From assembly GCA_947384285.1 (NCBI GenBank), contig CANDGI010000024.1:1-45764 (forward strand): a stretch of 45,764 nt of DNA, given 5' to 3'. This document shows positions 1 through 8,298 of the stretch, piece after piece (the first letter of the stretch is position 1; every line of letters begins with the position of its first letter). Source of the DNA: an uncultured Lachnospiraceae bacterium (GTDB taxonomy: Bacteria > Bacillota > Clostridia > Lachnospirales > Lachnospiraceae). Both the position numbers and the translations under genes were made by a program. The notes below the pieces were generated by a model. That model saw only the letters and a program-made list of their open reading frames with translations. It was not told the DNA's origin and did no database searches.

Positions 1-51
1 AGCACTTGACTTTTAATCAAGTTGTCCGGGGTTCGAATCCCCGATGTCTCA
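1..51 (+). tRNA. tRNA-Lys(UUU), 3' part only
   Basis: The window opens inside a tRNA gene. The anticodon stem CTTGA/TCAAG encloses the loop CTTTTAA with anticodon TTT at 12-14. It is followed by a T arm with the TTCGAAT loop and the acceptor 3' strand ending at 51. No CCA is encoded. The 5' half lies outside the window. Confidence 0.9.
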
Positions 52-58
52 TGAATGG

Positions 59-119
59 AAATCCCCAGAAGCCAGAAAAATATTGGTTTTAAGGGGATTT
101 TAAAAATCTCTGTTTTTTT
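59..119 (+). terminator. Hairpin and T-run after tRNA-Lys
   Basis: AAATCCCC (59-66) pairs with GGGGATTT (93-100) and a run of seven T follows at about 113-119. It probably ends or helps process the tRNA-Lys transcript. The loop is long (26 nt), so it is a moderate-quality terminator. Confidence 0.45.
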
Positions 120-125
120 ATATAG

Positions 126-205
126 GCGGATGTGGCGGAACTGGCAGACGCGCCAGACTTAGGATCTGGTGGGAGACCGTGCAGGTTCGATTCCTGTCAT
201 CCGCA
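126..205 (+). tRNA. tRNA-Leu(UAG)
   Basis: Complete class II tRNA of 80 nt. The acceptor strands GCGGATG and CATCCGC pair, with discriminator A at 205. The anticodon stem CCAGA/TCTGG encloses CTTAGGA, giving anticodon TAG at 160-162. The T arm contains GGTTCGATTCC, and the long variable arm is typical of tRNA-Leu. The 3' CCA is not encoded. Confidence 0.95.
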
Positions 206-208
206 TGG

Positions 209-254
209 AATCAGGACTTTTAAGGGTAAGATACCTTGGAAGTCCTGATTTTGG
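209..254 (+). terminator. Hairpin after tRNA-Leu
   Basis: Perfect 11 bp inverted repeat AATCAGGACTT / AAGTCCTGATT (209-219 and 240-250) followed by a short T stretch. A second T-run lies at about 264-271. It separates tRNA transcription from the kinase promoter at 296. Confidence 0.6.
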
Positions 255-295
255 ATGTCTGGATTTTTTTTCACAGATGTTATCCATTTTTTCAC

Positions 296-324
296 TTGAC
301 ACGAAATTTGGGAGAACGTATACT
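296..324 (+). promoter_or_regulatory. Consensus sigma-A promoter for the kinase / HD-GYP genes
   Basis: TTGACA at 296-301, a 17 bp spacer and TATACT at 319-324. This is the best-matching housekeeping promoter in the window. It lies 72 bp before the kinase start and points into the kinase / HD-GYP pair and possibly the che genes beyond. Confidence 0.75.
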
Positions 325-396
325 AAAAATAATGAAAAAGCGGGCCAGCAGCCGGCAGGAATAATGAAATATGCCAGAGAGAAAGGGGCGGAAGCA

Positions 397-1836
397 ATGG
401 AGCAGGAAATATCCCAAGTAGAAGATTTCTACCAGCTTGCGGATGTAGCTTTGGAAATTATTATCAGATTTGACGAGACAGGAAAAGTTTTATACGGCAA
501 CCGGCAGGCCGGGGAGGAGCTTGGATACGGGCAGGAGCTGACAAATATCAGCCTTTTTCATCTTTTTCCGGCAGAGCTGCAGCAGGGGGAAGCGGAAAAG
601 GATTTTTTAGAGAAGATGTCTTCCATGAAGGATGGGACGATGTACCGGAAGAATGGAACCTGTTTTCCAGTGCGCATGACAACGATTGTGGAAGGGAAAA
701 GGAACCTGCTGTTTGCAATTAATATTGCGAAACGGATTGAGACAGAGCGGAAGCTTGTGCGGATGAAGGAAGAGATGGAAGAAACCATCAAGGTAAGGAA
801 TGAATTCGTGGCAAATGTTACCCATGAGCTGCGCACTCCGGTCAACGGCATCAAAGGCCATGTGACCAACATGCTGGAGGCTGACGTGACCAGTGAACAG
901 AAGCGTACCTTGGATATTATTACCCGCTGCTGCGAAAATATGTCTGCGATTATCAATAATATTCTGGATTTTTCCAAATTGGAGGCTGGAAAGTTTACCC
1001 TGGAACAGAAAGAATTTAATTTTTACCAGATGGTAAACCATGCGGTAGAAACCAATATTATGGCAATTAATTCCAAAGGCCTTCATATTATGGTAAATAT
1101 TGATAAGACCATTCCTGAATTTCTGATTGGGGATGAACTGCGCCTGACCCAGATTTTGAATAATCTTTTGTCCAATGCAGTAAAATTTACCAGTGTGGGC
1201 TACATAAATATTGAAGTGACAAAAACGGTGCAGTTTGACGATGAAATTGAATTGTTTTTTGTCGTTTCGGATACCGGGATTGGAATTTCCCAGGAGGAGA
1301 AAGATAAGCTGTTTAAAAGCTTTTCCCAGGTAGATGCTTCCATTACCCGGAAATATGGAGGAACCGGGCTTGGGCTTGCCATTACCAAGCAGCTGGTGGA
1401 ATTGATGAATGGAAGCATCCATTTGGAAAGTGAAAAAGGGAAAGGCAGCAGCTTTTCTTATTCCGTGCGGCTTCATGTGGCGCAGGAGAAAGAGGAAGAA
1501 AACAGTGTCCGCGGCCAGTTTGAGTTCATCAACCAGAACCAGGATATGTCCAAGTTTGAAAATATTGGAGAAATTTTTCATTTCGGTACGCCGGAAAATG
1601 TGGAAGAGCTGCGCAGTAAGCTGGAAAAGCTCATCATCTGCATAGAAGTGGGCGCTTGGGACCGGGCGGAAACTTTTTCCCACAATATCAAAGAGCTGCT
1701 GGAGGAAGGCCCTCAGGAGCTGAAAAAGGCTGCGTTCCGTTTGGAAATGAATGTCCGAAAGGAAAAATATGACAAAGCCGTGGAACAATATAACAATTTG
1801 AAAGAATTATTTGAGGAAAATATCGGAGGAATGTAA
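397..1836 (+). CDS. PAS sensor histidine kinase with C-terminal HPt-like segment
   Basis: A 479-residue soluble sensor kinase with no membrane segment. A PAS-like sensor spans about 10-115, then a short coiled linker. HisKA holds the phospho-acceptor His143 in THELRTPVNG. The HATPase domain shows the N box NNLLSNAVKF (about 255-264), DTGIGI and GGTGLGLAI (about 321-329). The last 70 residues resemble a histidine phosphotransfer (HPt) helix bundle with His429 in SHNIK, though that motif is looser than in canonical HPt domains. The frame is open upstream into the tRNA. I place the start at 397 because GAAAGGGGCGG sits just before that ATG. The gene stops 2 bp before the receiver/HD-GYP gene, so the two are co-transcribed and probably form a phosphorelay. 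The ligand is unknown. Confidence 0.88.
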   Translation: MEQEISQVEDFYQLADVALEIIIRFDETGKVLYGNRQAGEELGYGQELTNISLFHLFPAELQQGEAEKDFLEKMSSMKDGTMYRKNGTCFPVRMTTIVEGKRNLLFAINIAKRIETERKLVRMKEEMEETIKVRNEFVANVTHELRTPVNGIKGHVTNMLEADVTSEQKRTLDIITRCCENMSAIINNILDFSKLEAGKFTLEQKEFNFYQMVNHAVETNIMAINSKGLHIMVNIDKTIPEFLIGDELRLTQILNNLLSNAVKFTSVGYINIEVTKTVQFDDEIELFFVVSDTGIGISQEEKDKLFKSFSQVDASITRKYGGTGLGLAITKQLVELMNGSIHLESEKGKGSSFSYSVRLHVAQEKEEENSVRGQFEFINQNQDMSKFENIGEIFHFGTPENVEELRSKLEKLIICIEVGAWDRAETFSHNIKELLEEGPQELKKAAFRLEMNVRKEKYDKAVEQYNNLKELFEENIGGM

Positions 1837-1838
1837 GT

Positions 1839-2912
1839 ATGGAAAATGTGGAAAAATCCAGCACGGGCCCGCAGATTTTGATTGTAGATGATGTGGAGGC
1901 CAATCTTATGATCCTGGAAAATATTATTCTGCAGATGGGGCATACGCCCAGGTGTGCAAGCAGCGCCAATGAGGCTGCAAAATTGATTGCAGAGCAGCTG
2001 CCTCAATTAATTCTTTTGGATGTGTTTATGCCGGAAATGGATGGGTATGAGTTTTGCGAGAGGCTCAAAGAGAATCCGGTTACCAGGGACATTCCCATTA
2101 TTTTCATTTCGGCGGCAGATTCCAGCGAGGATAAGGTGAGGGGATTTAACCTGGGGGCGGTGGATTATATCGGAAAACCCTTCGAGGTAACGGAGGTTAC
2201 GATGCGGGTAAGGAACCATTTGAAGCTTTATGAGGTGCAGCAGGAGCTGGAGCTGAGCAACCGGCGGCTGCACAGCGTAATCAGCAGCCAGGCAAGACGG
2301 ATTGAGGAGGAGCAGAAAAATATCCTGTATGCCCTGGCAGCCCTCGCCCAGGGAAAAGAATTAAACGGCAGGAGCCATCTGGACCATGTATCTTACAATT
2401 GCCGCATATTAACGCAAAGCCTTCAGTTCAGCCCGGATTTTTCAGAGGAGATATCGGAAAGCTTTATCAATACCATTGAGGTTGCTTCCAGGCTTCATGA
2501 TATAGGCAATATCCAGGCTCCGTGTAATCTCTTGCTGGTGGATAAGACATTGAAGCCGGAGGAAATGGAGATTGTAAAATGCCATGTGGAGCAGGGAGCC
2601 GAGATTTTAGAGCGTGTGTATGCCAGCACGCCGGAGAATAGTTTTCTGCCTATGGCAATTGAAATTGCCCGTTACCACCATGCCCGGTGGGATGGAAGCG
2701 GCTACCCCCAGGATGCCGCAGGGAAAGATATTCCATTATCGGCAAGAATTACCACGGTGCTTGATATTTACGATACATTGCGGGGCGTGCGGTCTTATAA
2801 AGACGATTACACCCAGGAGGAAAGCCTGAAAATCATGGAGGAAGGCAGAGGAATCCTTTTTGATCCTGAGATTTTAGACGTATTTTTCAAAGTGCAGAAG
2901 CAGTTCCGTTAA
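1839..2912 (+). CDS. Response regulator with receiver and HD-GYP-type output
   Basis: 357 residues. The receiver domain (about 12-125) has acidic DD 17-18, phospho-acceptor Asp61 and Lys113 in GKPF. A coiled linker (about 130-165) leads to an HD-GYP domain with HD at 220-221 and HHARWDGSGYP at 280-290. HD-GYP proteins usually hydrolyse cyclic di-GMP. Here the first motif reads HDIGN rather than HDIGK, so the lysine is replaced and activity needs testing. It follows the kinase by 2 bp and is its obvious partner. The sequence suggests phosphorylation-controlled turnover of a cyclic dinucleotide beside a chemosensory operon; that link is inference. No DNA-binding domain is present. Confidence 0.88.
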   Translation: MENVEKSSTGPQILIVDDVEANLMILENIILQMGHTPRCASSANEAAKLIAEQLPQLILLDVFMPEMDGYEFCERLKENPVTRDIPIIFISAADSSEDKVRGFNLGAVDYIGKPFEVTEVTMRVRNHLKLYEVQQELELSNRRLHSVISSQARRIEEEQKNILYALAALAQGKELNGRSHLDHVSYNCRILTQSLQFSPDFSEEISESFINTIEVASRLHDIGNIQAPCNLLLVDKTLKPEEMEIVKCHVEQGAEILERVYASTPENSFLPMAIEIARYHHARWDGSGYPQDAAGKDIPLSARITTVLDIYDTLRGVRSYKDDYTQEESLKIMEEGRGILFDPEILDVFFKVQKQFR

Positions 2913-2936
2913 GGGCAGGGACAACATGCAACAGAA

Positions 2937-2965
2937 TTGACAAATAAGGGTGAATATAGTACCAT
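2937..2965 (+). promoter_or_regulatory. Possible promoter before the repeat array and cheR
   Basis: TTGACA at 2937-2942, 17 bp spacer, TACCAT (4 of 6 consensus) at 2960-2965. It could drive the che operon separately from the kinase pair. Confidence 0.4.
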
Positions 2966-2977
2966 AGATGATGTGGA

Positions 2978-3169
2978 GTGATTATGGTATAATATCGAAA
3001 GATATTATACGCGCCGGAGTGCGCATGGGTGACCATACCATGTCACGAAGTGATTGGTATAATATTCGGAAGATATTATACGCGCTGGAGTGCGCATGGG
3101 TGACCATACCATGTCACGAAGTGATTGGTATAATATCGGAAGATATTATACGCGCCGGAGTGCGCATGG
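2978..3169. repeat. 71-72 bp tandem repeat, 2.7 copies, with internal palindromes
   Basis: Units start at 2978, 3050 and 3121; the third is partial. Each holds the palindrome TATAATATC-nnn-GATATTATA, a GCGC...GCGC stem and, in the two complete units, a CATGG...CCATG stem, so it can fold into successive hairpins. In units 2 and 3 the left arm lies in TGGTATAAT, an extended -10 sequence; unit 1 has ATGGTATAAT. An open frame runs through the array, but the 71/72 period breaks frame between units, so it is not coding. The array lies between the HD-GYP gene and cheR. There are no spacers, so it is not a CRISPR array. Confidence 0.85.
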
Positions 3170-3213
3170 AATAATAATTCGATAGAAAGTTTTTGCAGCA
3201 GGAGTAAGGAGTT

Positions 3214-4017
3214 ATGATTACGGAACAGGAATTTCGTCGGATTGTAGTTTTTGTAAAGCAGAAGTATGGGATAGACCTGACAGGAAAACAGGTTCTGGTA
3301 AATGGGAGAATGGAAAATTATCTTCTGCGCAATGGCTACAGCGGATATGATGAGTACATGACAAAGGTGGAGAAGAACCCGAAGGGGGAAGAGGCCAGGA
3401 ACCTCATTAACGTGCTCACCACGAATCATACATATTTCATGAGAGAATTTGAACATATGGATTATCTGAAACAGATAATACTTCCCCAGATTAAGGCGAA
3501 GGAAGCGGTGAAAAAGGATATCCGGATCTGGTCTGCAGCCTCTTCTACCGGAGAAGAGCCATATACGATTGCCATGGTATTGAAGGATTATTTCGGCCTT
3601 GACCATAAGCTGTGGGATACCAGGGTGCTTGCTACGGATCTTTCTACCAGAGTGCTGGAGGCTGCCCAGAGAGGGAGGTATTTGAAAGAGCAGATAGACC
3701 CCTTGCCGGAAGGCTGGAAAAGGCATTATTTTAAAAGGGTAAGCTCCCTTGAGTACCAGGTTACCCCAGAGCTGAGAAAAGAAGTGATTTTCCGGCAGTT
3801 TAACCTGATGAACCCATTTCCATTCCGTAAGAAGTTTCATGTGGTATTTATGCGGAATGTCATGATCTATTTTGATGATGCTACGAAACAGACGCTCCTT
3901 CGGAAGGTATATGATTATATGGAGCCGGGCGGCTACCTGTTTGTAGGGACAACGGAATCCGTTGACAGGAAAGGAAATCAGTTCCAGTATGTAAAGCCAT
4001 CGATATATCGGAAATGA
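3214..4017 (+). CDS. cheR: CheR, chemoreceptor glutamate methyltransferase
   Basis: 267 residues, normal CheR length. It transfers methyl groups from S-adenosylmethionine to receptor glutamates for adaptation. The N-terminal helical domain ends in TTNHTYFMRE (about 69-78), a CheR hallmark. The SAM-binding region includes RIWSAASSTGEEPYT (about 104-118), and the C-terminal half has NVMIYFD, the usual CheR motif. A ribosome site AGGAGTAAGGAG precedes the ATG. It is the first gene of the compact che operon. The downstream MCP lacks an obvious CheR-tethering pentapeptide, so methylation would be untethered. Confidence 0.95.
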   Translation: MITEQEFRRIVVFVKQKYGIDLTGKQVLVNGRMENYLLRNGYSGYDEYMTKVEKNPKGEEARNLINVLTTNHTYFMREFEHMDYLKQIILPQIKAKEAVKKDIRIWSAASSTGEEPYTIAMVLKDYFGLDHKLWDTRVLATDLSTRVLEAAQRGRYLKEQIDPLPEGWKRHYFKRVSSLEYQVTPELRKEVIFRQFNLMNPFPFRKKFHVVFMRNVMIYFDDATKQTLLRKVYDYMEPGGYLFVGTTESVDRKGNQFQYVKPSIYRK

Positions 4018-4101
4018 TAATTGCAGGAGCTGCTGGAAACTACAGTTTGGCAGGTAAGGCTGGATGGAAATTTTAGTATAAAAAGAAAGCGGGTAAACAG
4101 G

Positions 4102-5124
4102 ATGCGTAAGATCAAAGTATTAGTGGTAGATGATTCGATGCTGTTTCGTAATCTGTTGGTGCAAAGCCTGAGTGAAGATCCGTACATAGAAGTAGTAGCC
4201 CAGGCAGGTGATGCTTATGAGGCGCGGGATGCAATTTTAAAGTACCGTCCAGATGTTATGACATTGGATGTGGAGATGCCCAGGATGGGCGGAATAGAAT
4301 TTTTGCGGAAGCTGCTGCCCCAATACCCCTTGCCTGTGGTGGTAATCAGTGCGATGGATGAAAAGGTTTTTGATGCTATGGCAGCTGGAGCGGTGGATTT
4401 CGTCTGCAAGCCAAGCACTGTAGACCGCAGCCGGGTCAGCGCGTTTTTGCGGAAAGAGCTGGGAACCAAAATAAAGATTGCTTCCACGGTGAAGGTTGGC
4501 AGGATGAAGCGGGCGGAGACATTTCCGGTAAACGGCAAGGCGAATTTGAAAAGCAATATGGTAATTGCTATTGGGGCTTCTACCGGCGGGACGGAGGCAA
4601 TCTATGATGTGGTGCGGCAGTTCCGGAAAGACATCCCAGGGGTTGTGATTGTGCAGCATATGCCGCCTGGATTTACTCAGATGTATGCAAACAGGCTGAA
4701 TAACCAGTGCCAGGTTATGGTGAAGGAAGCGGTTACCGGAGACCGGGTCATGCCGGGGCAGGTGCTGATTGCGCCTGGCGATAAACAGATGCGGCTGGTA
4801 AAGGTAAACGGCATGTATCAAGTGGAATGCAAGCATGGAGAAAAAGTCAGCGGGCATTGTCCCTCTGTAGACGTGTTGTTTTCGTCTGTGGCAAAAGCAG
4901 CGAAGAAAGAAGCTGTGGGTGTGATTTTAACAGGCATGGGCGGAGACGGAGCCAAGGGGCTGTTGGAAATGCGCAGAGCCGGAGCTATTACAATCGGCCA
5001 GGATGAAGCAAGCTGCGTGGTTTATGGCATGCCAAAAGTTGCTTATGATATTGGGGCAGTCCAGTATCAGACGGAACTTTCAAATATAGCAAATAAAGTA
5101 TACAGCGTTTTAAAAGCAACTTAG
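4102..5124 (+). CDS. cheB: CheB, chemoreceptor methylesterase / glutamine deamidase
   Basis: 340 residues. An N-terminal receiver domain has DD at 10-11, Asp56 and the CKPS lysine. A linker leads to the methylesterase domain with catalytic triad Ser160 (GASTGG), His186 (QHMPPG) and Asp282 (GMGGDGA). It removes methyl groups from receptors when phosphorylated by CheA. A longer frame opens at a TTG at 4021, but the receiver fold begins at MRKIKVLVVDD, so the ATG at 4102 is chosen; its ribosome site is weak. It follows cheR by 84 bp. Confidence 0.95.
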   Translation: MRKIKVLVVDDSMLFRNLLVQSLSEDPYIEVVAQAGDAYEARDAILKYRPDVMTLDVEMPRMGGIEFLRKLLPQYPLPVVVISAMDEKVFDAMAAGAVDFVCKPSTVDRSRVSAFLRKELGTKIKIASTVKVGRMKRAETFPVNGKANLKSNMVIAIGASTGGTEAIYDVVRQFRKDIPGVVIVQHMPPGFTQMYANRLNNQCQVMVKEAVTGDRVMPGQVLIAPGDKQMRLVKVNGMYQVECKHGEKVSGHCPSVDVLFSSVAKAAKKEAVGVILTGMGGDGAKGLLEMRRAGAITIGQDEASCVVYGMPKVAYDIGAVQYQTELSNIANKVYSVLKAT

Positions 5125-5141
5125 AAAGGAGAGCAGAGGGT

Positions 5142-5534
5142 ATGAAGATTTTACTGGCAGAAGATGATTTCGCGAGCCGTAAATTTATGACGAATTATCT
5201 TGAAAAATATGGAGAATGTGACATTACTGTAGATGGAGAAGAGGCAGTAGATGCATTTATGATGGCATTAGAGGATGGGGAACCCTATGACTTGATATGC
5301 CTGGATGTTATGATGCCGGTGCTGGATGGCTATCAGGCTTTAAAAGCAATCCGTGATATTGAAAAAGAGAGAGGGATCCAAGGGGATAAAGGTGTGAAGA
5401 TTATTATGACAACAGCCTTGAATGAGGAGAGGAATGTGAAAAAGGCATTTGAGATGGGATGCACGGTATATTCCGGGAAACCCATTGATTTGGAAAAATT
5501 TGAAAAAATACTCAAAAAGCTGGAACTGATATGA
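5142..5534 (+). CDS. CheY-like single-domain response regulator
   Basis: 130 residues, one receiver domain only. Acidic pair Asp8/Asp9, phospho-acceptor Asp55 in CLDVMMP, switch Thr90/91 and Lys113 in SGKP. The ribosome site AAAGGAGAG is strong. Its position between cheB and cheA points to a CheA-phosphorylated output messenger. No flagellar motor gene is seen nearby, so whether it binds FliM or another target is open. It could also be a phosphate sink. Confidence 0.88.
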   Translation: MKILLAEDDFASRKFMTNYLEKYGECDITVDGEEAVDAFMMALEDGEPYDLICLDVMMPVLDGYQALKAIRDIEKERGIQGDKGVKIIMTTALNEERNVKKAFEMGCTVYSGKPIDLEKFEKILKKLELI

Positions 5535-5588
5535 TGGCAGCGGGGAAGAACGTCAAAGAAGTACAATGGGAAGAAAGGAGGCTAAAAA

Positions 5589-7721
5589 ATGGCAGAAGAT
5601 TTTAACACAGACAGTATGCTGGATATGTTTTTGTATGAGAGCGATCAGTTGCTGGGAGAACTCCAGAATACTGTGCTGGAGAAAAAGGATGAAGATTGTT
5701 TTGATGAAACCTCCATCAACGAGATTTTCCGTGTCATGCATACGATAAAGGGTTCTTCAGGTATTATGATGTATGAGAATATCACGAAGGTATCCCATAA
5801 GCTGGAGGATGTATTTTATTATTTGAGAGAGTCTCATCCAGAGAACGTTCCGCATCTGGAATTGGTGGATCATGTGCTTGACGTAGCTGATTTTATTACA
5901 GGGGAATTGGATAAAATCAAAGAGGGCGAGACGCCGGATGGAGATGAAACCAAGATTGTAGCGGATATAGACAAATTTTTGAAGAGGCTGAAATCAGGTA
6001 TTGAGGAGAAGGGCGAGGAACTGCCGCCGGAAAATACCTATGTGGCTCCAAGCCAGTTCTATATCCCGCCTACGGGAAGCGAGAGCAGCAAATACTTTAA
6101 AGCTTCGATTTATTACCGGGGCGATACACAGATGTGCAATATCAGGGCATATACTGCCGTGTATTCCCTGAAAGAAGTTGTAGATGATTTGGAATATATG
6201 CCCAATGACATCATTACCAATGAGGACAGCGGAGCTGTAATTTTGGAAGATGGCTTCCACATGCTGATTAAGTGCCAGTGCTCCAGGGATGATATTGTAA
6301 ATGCAATCGGCGATACCTCCGGGATGGAGCGGGTAGAAATCAATGACTGTACACAGCAGGAATTTGAGATGGGCTTCCATGACCATGGGTCGGAACAGAT
6401 TGTCATTGAAATGGAGGACAAAGACAAGGCAGAGGAAAGCAAGGCCAAAAAGAAAGAACCAGAACCCGGTGATTATGTTATTAAAGGAAAAGAAACCGGC
6501 AAAGGAAAGAAGCTGGCAAAGAGCCAGCCCAAGCCTTCCCATAAGCAGTCTTATATCAGCGTAAATGTGGAAAAGATGGATGCGTTGATGGATATGATCG
6601 GGGAGCTTGTAATTTCAGAGGCGGTGGTGCTCCAGAACCCGGATTTGAAGGTTCCTGGGCTGGATTTGACCAATTTCCAGAAAGCGGCGGGGCAGCTTGC
6701 AAAAATTACCACAGAGCTGCAGGATGTGATTATGTCCATGCGTATGATGCCTCTGACCAATACATTCCAGAAAATGAACCGTATTGTCTTTGATACCTCC
6801 AGAAAGCTGGGGAAGGACATTGAGCTGGAGGTAATTGGCGAGAATACAGAAGTGGATAAGAATATCATTGAGCATATTTCTGATCCGCTGATGCATTTAA
6901 TCCGCAATTCTGTGGATCATGGCATTGAGGATAAGGAAGACCGTATTGCTGCCGGGAAGAATCCAAGAGGAAAGATTACCTTGGAGGCAAAAAACGAAGG
7001 CGGTAAGGTTTATATTATCGTAAGGGATGATGGAAAGGGCCTGAATAAACAGGTTTTATATGATAAGGCAAGAAATAATGGATTGATTGGGAACCGTCCC
7101 ATGTCTGATTATACAGACAGGGAGATTTACCAGTTTATTACTTATGCGGGCTTTTCTACCAAAGAGCAGGTGACAGAGCTATCCGGCCGCGGCGTCGGCA
7201 TGGATGTGGTAGTGAAAAATATCCAGGCCATCGGCGGCAAGCTGGAAATCGACAGCATGGAGGGCGCTGGTTCCGAGATGACCATGAAGATTCCGCTGAC
7301 GCTGGCAATTATCAATGGAATTGTGATGCAGGCAGCTTCTTCTACCTTTGTCATTGAGACAAATGCGGTGAAGGAATTTGTGCGCATCACCCGGGAGATG
7401 ATTGTGAAAGAGCCCAACGGCGAAGAATATGTTATGCTCCGGGGCGAGTGCTATCCCTTTATCCGCCTGAGTGAGTTTTACCATCTTTCTGATATGGCCA
7501 CAGATATCGAGGACGGTATTGTGGTGTTGTTGGAGCATGAGAATAAATATGTCAGTGTGTTTATTGACCAGTTGATTGCAGAGCAGGAAATCGTAGTAAA
7601 ACCTATTCCTTCTTATGTAAAACGGGTGCGTGGAATTTCAGGGTGCACCCAGCTTGGGGATGGAAGCATTGCATTGATTCTGGATATTGCAGGGTTAATT
7701 ACTGGACAGGAAAGGAGTTAG
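5589..7721 (+). CDS. cheA: CheA chemotaxis histidine kinase
   Basis: 710 residues with full CheA architecture. The P1 HPt domain carries phospho-His51 in MHTIKGSSG. A second globular segment at about 168-262 looks like the P2 regulator-binding domain, followed by a charged Lys/Glu-rich linker (275-315). P3 dimerisation is about 320-400, the ATPase has N box HLIRNSVDHGIE (about 436-447), DDGKGLN (480-486) and GRGVGMDV (533-540), and a CheW-like P5 domain ends the protein. It phosphorylates CheY-like and CheB receivers. A strong AAAGGAGG site precedes the ATG, and cheW follows after 3 bp. Presence of P2 argues for a dedicated response-regulator partner. Confidence 0.97.
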   Translation: MAEDFNTDSMLDMFLYESDQLLGELQNTVLEKKDEDCFDETSINEIFRVMHTIKGSSGIMMYENITKVSHKLEDVFYYLRESHPENVPHLELVDHVLDVADFITGELDKIKEGETPDGDETKIVADIDKFLKRLKSGIEEKGEELPPENTYVAPSQFYIPPTGSESSKYFKASIYYRGDTQMCNIRAYTAVYSLKEVVDDLEYMPNDIITNEDSGAVILEDGFHMLIKCQCSRDDIVNAIGDTSGMERVEINDCTQQEFEMGFHDHGSEQIVIEMEDKDKAEESKAKKKEPEPGDYVIKGKETGKGKKLAKSQPKPSHKQSYISVNVEKMDALMDMIGELVISEAVVLQNPDLKVPGLDLTNFQKAAGQLAKITTELQDVIMSMRMMPLTNTFQKMNRIVFDTSRKLGKDIELEVIGENTEVDKNIIEHISDPLMHLIRNSVDHGIEDKEDRIAAGKNPRGKITLEAKNEGGKVYIIVRDDGKGLNKQVLYDKARNNGLIGNRPMSDYTDREIYQFITYAGFSTKEQVTELSGRGVGMDVVVKNIQAIGGKLEIDSMEGAGSEMTMKIPLTLAIINGIVMQAASSTFVIETNAVKEFVRITREMIVKEPNGEEYVMLRGECYPFIRLSEFYHLSDMATDIEDGIVVLLEHENKYVSVFIDQLIAEQEIVVKPIPSYVKRVRGISGCTQLGDGSIALILDIAGLITGQERS

Positions 7722-7724
7722 GCC

Positions 7725-8246
7725 ATGGCAGAAGAATTGATGGATGTATTGAATGAAGTGGACGAACTGGATGAACTGGACGATTTAGGAGAAGATACGC
7801 AAAAAGGAAAATTTATGACCTTCCGGATTGGAGAAAAGTGTTATGGGATTGCAATTAATTACGTAAGCGAGATTATCAGCGCCCAGTCAATTACTCCTGT
7901 TCCGGAGGTAGAGGATTATATCAAAGGGCTGATTAATATCAGAGGAAAGATTATACCGGTGATAGATGTCAAGGTACGTTTCCAGGAAGAACCTTTTGCG
8001 TATACAGACCGTACCTGCATTATTGTCATTGATGTGAAATCTACAACTGTAGGGCTTATTGTGGAACAGATTGCAGATGTTATCACAGTGGATGAGAAGA
8101 GTATTATCCCACCTCCATCGTTAAATCCAAACAGTTATGGAAGAGACAGATATGTATTCGGCCTGGTAAAGGTGGCGGATGAGGTTAAGTTATTATTAGA
8201 TCCGGAAAAGCTTATCAGGGACGAAGATCCAACAATGTTGGAATAA
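7725..8246 (+). CDS. cheW: CheW chemotaxis coupling protein
   Basis: 173 residues. After an acidic N-terminal tail of about 25 residues (VDELDELDDLGED) comes a standard CheW fold: KFMTFRIGEKCYGI, the conserved GLINIRGKIIPVIDV at about 66-80, and a second half with VGLIVEQIADVI. It couples CheA to the receptor array. It begins 3 bp after cheA, overlapping the cheA ribosome context, so the two are translationally linked. The acidic extension is not needed for the fold and is slightly unusual. Confidence 0.95.
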   Translation: MAEELMDVLNEVDELDELDDLGEDTQKGKFMTFRIGEKCYGIAINYVSEIISAQSITPVPEVEDYIKGLINIRGKIIPVIDVKVRFQEEPFAYTDRTCIIVIDVKSTTVGLIVEQIADVITVDEKSIIPPPSLNPNSYGRDRYVFGLVKVADEVKLLLDPEKLIRDEDPTMLE

Positions 8247-8298
8247 GTGAAAGGGCTGAAATTTTATAACGGGACAATAGCAAGGAGGACAAGGAAAA

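Noticed and set aside
126-205. tRNA-Leu as the attachment site for a mobile element
   Set aside because: No integrase follows it and no copy of the tRNA 3' end was noticed elsewhere in the window.
607-1788. Long minus-strand open frame opposite the sensor kinase
   Set aside because: It mirrors the coding strand of a well-supported kinase, has no ribosome site and no recognisable domain.
2978-3169. CRISPR array
   Set aside because: Units are contiguous with no unique spacers, and no cas genes are nearby.
2968-3174. 68-codon frame through the repeat array
   Set aside because: The repeat period of 71-72 bp shifts frame between units, no ribosome site is present, and the peptide is only repeat translation.
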